Below are positions 5,462 to 5,481 of a stretch of 5,481 bases of DNA, one piece after another; position 1 is the first letter of the stretch, and each line of letters starts with the position of its first letter. The stretch comes from Aquirhabdus sp. (lineage in GTDB: Bacteria; Pseudomonadota; Gammaproteobacteria; Pseudomonadales; Moraxellaceae). The notes under the pieces are model-generated. The model saw nothing but the letters and a program-made list of their open reading frames with translations. It was not told the origin of the DNA and ran no database searches. A program made the translations under genes and the position numbers. The stretch lies in contig JASLEL010000288.1 in NCBI GenBank assembly GCA_030151145.1, forward strand, positions 1 through 5,481, given 5' to 3'.

Positions 5462-5481
5462 TGATGACATCCATCTGATGC

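Overview
The window looks like chromosomal DNA from a gammaproteobacterium. The evidence is a long RecQ helicase with a C-terminal helix-turn-helix extension and a cluster of AdeT1/2-like putative solute-binding proteins, a family best known from Acinetobacter. A relative of the Moraxellaceae is possible, but the G+C of the genes looks by eye to be above 50%, higher than in Acinetobacter itself, so genus-level placement is not supported.

Layout. Positions 2-1666 (+) hold the C-terminal three quarters of recQ; the window starts inside helicase motif III. recQ converges on the rest of the window, with only 12 bases between its stop and the stop of the next gene. An 11-bp perfect stem-loop spans the recQ stop codon. 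Everything from 1679 to 5419 is on the minus strand: three tandem paralogues of secreted AdeT-like proteins, read in the order 5419-4400, 4148-3051, 2728-1679. They are separated by 251 and 322 bases of AT-richer DNA carrying several inverted repeats, including one reasonable Rho-independent terminator after the first gene. The spacing suggests separately controlled genes rather than one tight operon.

Function. RecQ is a cytoplasmic 3'-5' DNA helicase of recombination and repair and has no evident functional link with its neighbours. The three paralogues each have a Sec-type signal peptide ending in AxA or SxA before an invariant Gln-Ser-Leu-Cys, mature chains of 308-310 residues, no other membrane segment, and exactly four cysteines at the same places. 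They look like periplasmic ligand-binding proteins stabilised by disulfides. No transporter membrane subunit lies in the window, so their partners and ligands are unknown. The first two (5419-4400 and 4148-3051) are about three-quarters identical by eye. The third is clearly more diverged, except for a short, nearly identical DNA patch shared with its neighbour that suggests gene conversion.

No tRNA, rRNA, CRISPR array or insertion sequence was seen. The most unusual content is the triplicated orphan binding-protein array and its palindrome-rich spacers.
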